The position numbers and the translations under genes were made by a program. This document shows positions 60,338 to 64,000 of a DNA stretch of 64,000 nucleotides, one piece after another (position 1 is the stretch's first letter; every line of letters starts with the position of its first letter). Under the pieces are notes generated by a model. The model worked only from the letters and a program-made list of their open reading frames with translations, did not search any database and was not told the DNA's origin. The stretch spans positions 17,443,208 through 17,507,207 of the forward strand of contig OX387609.1 in assembly GCA_947568835.1 (NCBI GenBank), read 5' to 3'. This DNA comes from Protonemura montana. Taxonomy: Eukaryota > Arthropoda > Insecta > Plecoptera > Nemouridae.

Positions 60338-63300
60338 CCTGCCCCATGTCCTACCCTATGTCCTGCCCCATGTCCTGCCCCATGTCCTGCCCCATGTCCT
60401 GCCCTATGTCCTGCCCCATGTCCTGCCTTATGTCCTGCCCTATGTCCTGTCCCATGTCCTGCCCCATGTCCTGCCCCATGTCCTGTCCCATGTCATGTCC
60501 CATGTCCTGCTCCATGTCCTGTTCCATGTCCTGCCCCATGTCCTGCCCCATGTCCTGCCCCATGTCCTGCCCCATGTCCTGCCCCATGTCCTGTCTCATG
60601 TCCTGCACCATGTCCTGCCCCATGTCCTGCCCCATGTCCTGCCCCATGTCCTGCTCCATGTCCTGCCCCATGTCCTGCCCCATGTCCCATGTCCTGCCCC
60701 ATGTCCTGCCCCATGTCCTGTCCCATGTCCTGCCCCATGTCATGCCCCATGTCCTGCCCCATGTCCTGCCCCATGTCCCATGTCCTGCCTCATGTCCTGC
60801 CCCTTGTCCTGTCCTATTTCCTGCCCCATGTCCTGCCCCATGTCCTGCCCCGTGTCCTGCCCCATGTCCTGCCCCATGTCCTGCTCCATGTCCTGCCCCA
60901 TGTCCTGCCCCATGTCCTGCCCTATGTCCTGCCCCATGTCCTGCCCCATGTCCTGCCCCATGTCCTGCCCCATGTCCTGCCCCATGTCCTGCCCCATGTC
61001 CTGCCCCATGTCCTGCCCCATGTCCTGCCCCATGTCCTGCCCCATGTCCTGCCCCATGTCCCATGTCCTGCCCCATGTCCTGCCCCTTGTCCTGTCCCAT
61101 TTCCTGCCCCATGTCCTACCCCATGTCCTGCCTCATGTCCTGCCCCATGTCCTGCCCCATGTCCTGCCTCATGTCCTGCCCCATGTCTTGCCCCATGTCC
61201 CATGTCCTGCCCCATGTCCTGCCCCATGTCCTGCCCCATGTCCTGCCCTATGTCCTGTCTTATGTCCTGCCCCATGTAATGCCCCATGTCCTGCTCCATG
61301 TCCTCCCCCTGTCCTGCCCTCTATCTTATGTCCAGCCCCATGTCCTGCCTCATGGCCTGCCCCATGTCCTGCCCTATGTCCTGTCCCATGTCCTGCCCCA
61401 TTTCCTGCCCCATGTCCTGCTCCATGTCCTGCCCCATGTACTGCCCCATGTCCCGCTCCATGTCCTCCCCATGTCCTGCCTCATGTCCCATGTCCTGCCC
61501 AATGTCCTGCCTCATGTCCTGCCCCATGTCCTGCCCCATGTCCTGCCCCATGTCCTGCCCCATGTCCTGTCCCATGTCCTGCCCCATGTCATGCCCCATG
61601 TCCTGCCCCATGTCCTGCCCCATGTCCCATGTCCTGCCCCATGTCCTGCCCTTTGTCCTGTCCCATTTCCTGCCCCATGTCCTGCCCCATGTCCTGCCCC
61701 ATGTCCTGCCCCATGTCCTGCCCCATGTCTTGCCCCATGTTCCATGTCCTGCCCCATGTCCTGCCCCATGTCCTGCCCCATGTCCTTCCCTATGTCCTGT
61801 CCCATGTCCTGCCCCATGTCCTGCTCCATGTCCTCCCCCTGTCCTGCCCCATGTCCCATGTCCTGCATCATGTCCTGCCCCATGTCCTGCCCCATGTCCT
61901 GCCCTATGTCTTGTCCCATGTCCGGCCCCATGTCCTGCCCCATGTCCTGCCCTATGTCCTGCCCCATGTCTTGCCCCATGTCCCATGTCCTGCCCCATGT
62001 CCTGCCCCATGTCCTGCCCCATGTCCTGCCCTATGTCCTGCCCCATGTCCTGCCCCTTGTCCTGCCCCATGTCCTGCTCCATGTCCTGCCCCATGTCCCA
62101 TGTCCTGCCCCATTTCCTGCCCCATGTCCTGCCCCATGTCCTGTCCCATGTCCTGCCTCATGTCCTGCCCCATGTCCTGCCCTATGTCCTGCCCCATGCC
62201 CTGCCCCATGTCCTGTCCCATGTCCTGCCCTATGTCCTGCCCCATGTCCTGCCCTATGTCCTGTCCCATGTCCTGCTCCATGTCCTGCCCCATGTCCTGC
62301 CCCATGTCCCATGTCTTGCCCCATGTCCTGCCCCATGTCCTGCCCCATGTCCTGCCCCATGTCCTGCCCTATGTCCTGCCCCATGTCCTGCCCTATGTCC
62401 TGTCCCATGTCCTGCTCCATGTCCTGCCCCATGTCCTGCCCCATGTCCCATGTCCTGCCCCATGTCCTGCCCCATGTCCCATGTCCTGCCCCATGTCCTG
62501 CCCCTTGTCCTGTCCCATTTCCTGCCCCATGTCCTACCCCATGTCCTGCCCCATGTCCTGCCCCATGTCCTGCCTCATGTCCTGCCCCATGTCTTGCCCC
62601 ATGTCCCATGTCCTGCCCCATGTCTTGCCCCATGTCCTGCCCCATGTCCTGCCCTATGTCCTGTCTTATGTCCTGCCCCATGTAATGCCCCATGTCCTGC
62701 TCCATGTCCTCCCCCTGTCCTGCCCCATGTCCCATGTCCTGCCCCATTTCCTGCCCCATGTCCTGCCCCATGTCCTGCCCCATGTCCTGCCCCATGTCCT
62801 GTCCCATGTCCTGCCCCATGTCCTGCCCCATGTCCTGCCCCTAGTCCTGCCCTATGTCCTGTCCCATGTCCTGCCCCATGTCCTGCCCCATGTCCTGCCC
62901 CATGTCCTGCCCCATGTCCTGCCCCATGTCTTGCCCCATGTCCCATGTCCTGCCCCATGTCCTGCCCCATGTCCTGCCCCATGTCCTTCCCTATGTCCTG
63001 TCCCATGTCCTGCCCCATGTCCTGCCCCATGTCCTGCTCCATGTCCTCCCCCTGTCCTGCCCCATGTCCCATGTCCTGCCCCATGTCCTGCCCCATGTCC
63101 TGCCCCATGTCCTGCCCTATGTCTTGTCCCATGTCCTGCCCCATGTCCTGCCCCATGTCCTGCCCTATGTCCTGCCCCATGTCTTGCCCCATGTCCCATG
63201 TCCTGCCCCATGTCCTGCCCCATGTCCTGCCCCATGTCCTGCCCTATGTCCTGCCCCATGTCCTGCCCCTTGTCCTTCCCCATGTCCTGCTCCATGTCCT

Positions 63301-64000
63301 GCCCCATGTCCCATGTCCTGCCCCATTTCCTGCCCCATGTCCTGCCCCATGTCCTGCCCCATGTCCTGCCCCATGTCCTGTCCCATGTCCTGCCCCATGT
63401 CCTGCCCCATGTCCTGCCCCTAGTCCTGCCCTATGTCCTGTCCCATGTCCTGCCCCATGTCCTGCCCCATGTCCTGTCCCATGTCCTGCCTCATGTCCTG
63501 CCCCATGTCCTGCCCTATGTCCTGCCCCATGTCCTGCCCCATGTCCTGCCCCATGTCCTGCCCTATGTCCTGCCCCATGTCCTGCCCTATGTCCTGTCCC
63601 ATGTCCTGCTCCATGTCCTGCCCCATGTCCTGCCCCATGTCCCATGTCCTGCCCCATGTCCTGCCCCATGTCCTGTCCCATGTCCTGCCCCATGTCATGC
63701 CCCATGTCCTGCCCCATGTCCTGCCCCATGTCCCATGTCCTGCCTCATGTCCTGCCCCTTGTCCTGTCCTATTTCCTGCCCCATGTCCTGCCCCATGTCC
63801 TGCCCCGTGTCCTGCCCCATGTCCTGCCCCATGTTCTGCCCCATGTCCTGCCCCATGTCTTGCCCCATGTCCCATGTCCTGCCCCATGTCCTGCCCCATG
63901 TCCTGCCCCATGTCCTTCCCTATGTCCTGTCCCATGTCCTGCCCCATGTCCTGCCCCATGTCCTGCCCCATGTCCTGCTCCATGTCCTTCCCCTGTCCAG
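60338..64000. repeat. HOR of about 5.78 kb, copy 2 (cut by window end)
   Basis: This corresponds to copy 1 up to about 58,234 and ends in the TCCAGCC unit at the window edge. Differences from copy 1 include one extra monomer in the perfect tract at 60,924-61,061, a CATGTACTGCC variant near 61,439, a TCCGGCC unit near 61,922 and two small losses of whole monomers near 61,815 and 62,570. Confidence 0.82.
60924..61061. repeat. Longest perfect 12-bp tract seen
   Basis: Eleven successive 12-bp steps without a substitution lie between a CTATG unit and a 7-bp unit. The corresponding tract in the previous HOR copy (55,146-55,271) has ten steps, and five related tracts (starting 34,029 and near 36,560, 41,363, 45,209 and 50,446) have nine. 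This is a clear length polymorphism by whole units. Confidence 0.8.

Larger units (their letters stand above)
1..64000. repeat. 12-bp satellite / giant minisatellite array filling the window
   Basis: Every part of the window is made of variants of the 12-bp unit CCCCATGTCCTG. The ATGTCC part is the most stable; the CCCC part varies most (CCCT, CCTC, CTCC), followed by TGCC to TGTC. Unit lengths are mostly 12 bp, with frequent 7-bp units (ATGTCCC then ATGTCC, or ATGTCTT then ATGTCC) and rare 11-bp (CTGCCCATG) and 13-bp (TTCCCCGATG) units. I counted twelve 7-bp units in the first 1,317 bp. The + strand is about 75% pyrimidine and the consensus has no CpG. Neither edge of the array lies in the window. 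The six-frame openness of the monomer explains all long ORFs, so no CDS is called. Confidence 0.98.

Noticed and set aside
1-64000. CRISPR array
   Set aside because: Units are 12 bp and contiguous, with no 20-50-bp unique spacers between repeats and no cas-like genes.
1-64000. Telomeric or subtelomeric TTAGGG-type repeat
   Set aside because: The unit CCCCATGTCCTG is not a telomere repeat variant, and no TTAGGG/CCCTAA runs were seen; the few CCCTA strings are CCCCTAGTCC or CCCTATG variants.
1-64000. Human PRDM9 13-mer hotspot motif (CCNCCNTNNCCNC)
   Set aside because: I tried the motif against the consensus and against the CCTCCCCCTGTCC variant; the T at position 7 does not line up with CC at positions 1-2 and 4-5, so there is no match.
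1-64000. rRNA, tRNA or structured ncRNA genes
   Set aside because: No cloverleaf, no conserved rRNA stretch and no non-repeat DNA in which such a gene could lie.
1-64000. Transposable element or integrated virus origin of the array
   Set aside because: No terminal inverted repeats, target-site duplications or polymerase, transposase or integrase-like peptide segments were seen in any frame.

Overview
The whole 64-kb window is one uninterrupted tandem-repeat array. I found no unique-sequence DNA and no protein gene, RNA gene, transposon, CRISPR array or recognisable promoter in it. The basic unit is 12 bp, CCCCATGTCCTG on the + strand (GGGGCAGGACAT on the - strand's sense, in rotation). It is about 67% G+C and 75% pyrimidine on the + strand, with no CpG in the consensus. 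I estimate roughly 5,500 monomers. Short 7-bp units (two ATGTCC motifs only 7 bp apart, as in ATGTCCCATGTCC) interrupt the 12-bp rhythm about every 110 bp in the first 1.3 kb, and rarer 11-bp and 13-bp units also occur. Scale, composition and nested higher-order repeats (HORs) point to a eukaryotic satellite or giant minisatellite. The G-rich strand carries GGGCAGGA, the invariant part of the classic vertebrate minisatellite core, so a vertebrate host is a reasonable guess but unproven.

Layout. 1-1,309 is a piece of a block found again at 9,689-10,997 and 12,595-13,903. 1,310-3,539 is an irregular early copy of the next HOR. 3,540-8,587 holds two 2,524-bp HOR copies. 8,588-13,903 holds one full and one truncated copy of a 2,906-bp HOR. 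13,904-17,671 is a mosaic. 17,672-32,700 is built from exchangeable modules delimited by a recurrent TAG variant (507, 1,098, 187, 2,962, 3,077 and 3,138 bp). 33,635-37,772 carries a 2,531-bp HOR. 40,174-53,902 has three related long blocks (3,846, 5,237 and 4,646 bp), one with an internal 1,355-bp duplication. 54,560 to the end is a HOR of about 5.78 kb whose second copy runs off the window.

The consensus monomer contains no stop codon in any of the six frames. Mechanical ORF calling therefore returns enormous phantom proteins (MSCP, HVLP and PCPA repeats on +; GQDM, GAGH and WGRT repeats on -), up to about 6,081 codons. Each 7-bp unit rotates the frame by one, so a single ORF passes through all three peptide types. 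I treat none of these as genes.

The window is most informative as a record of satellite evolution. Diagnostic variants (TAA, TAG and TGA variants, CATATG, a 13-bp CGATG unit, CCAAATCC) recur at exact multiples of HOR lengths. They show nested duplications, unit-by-unit slippage and long-distance copying between parts of the array.
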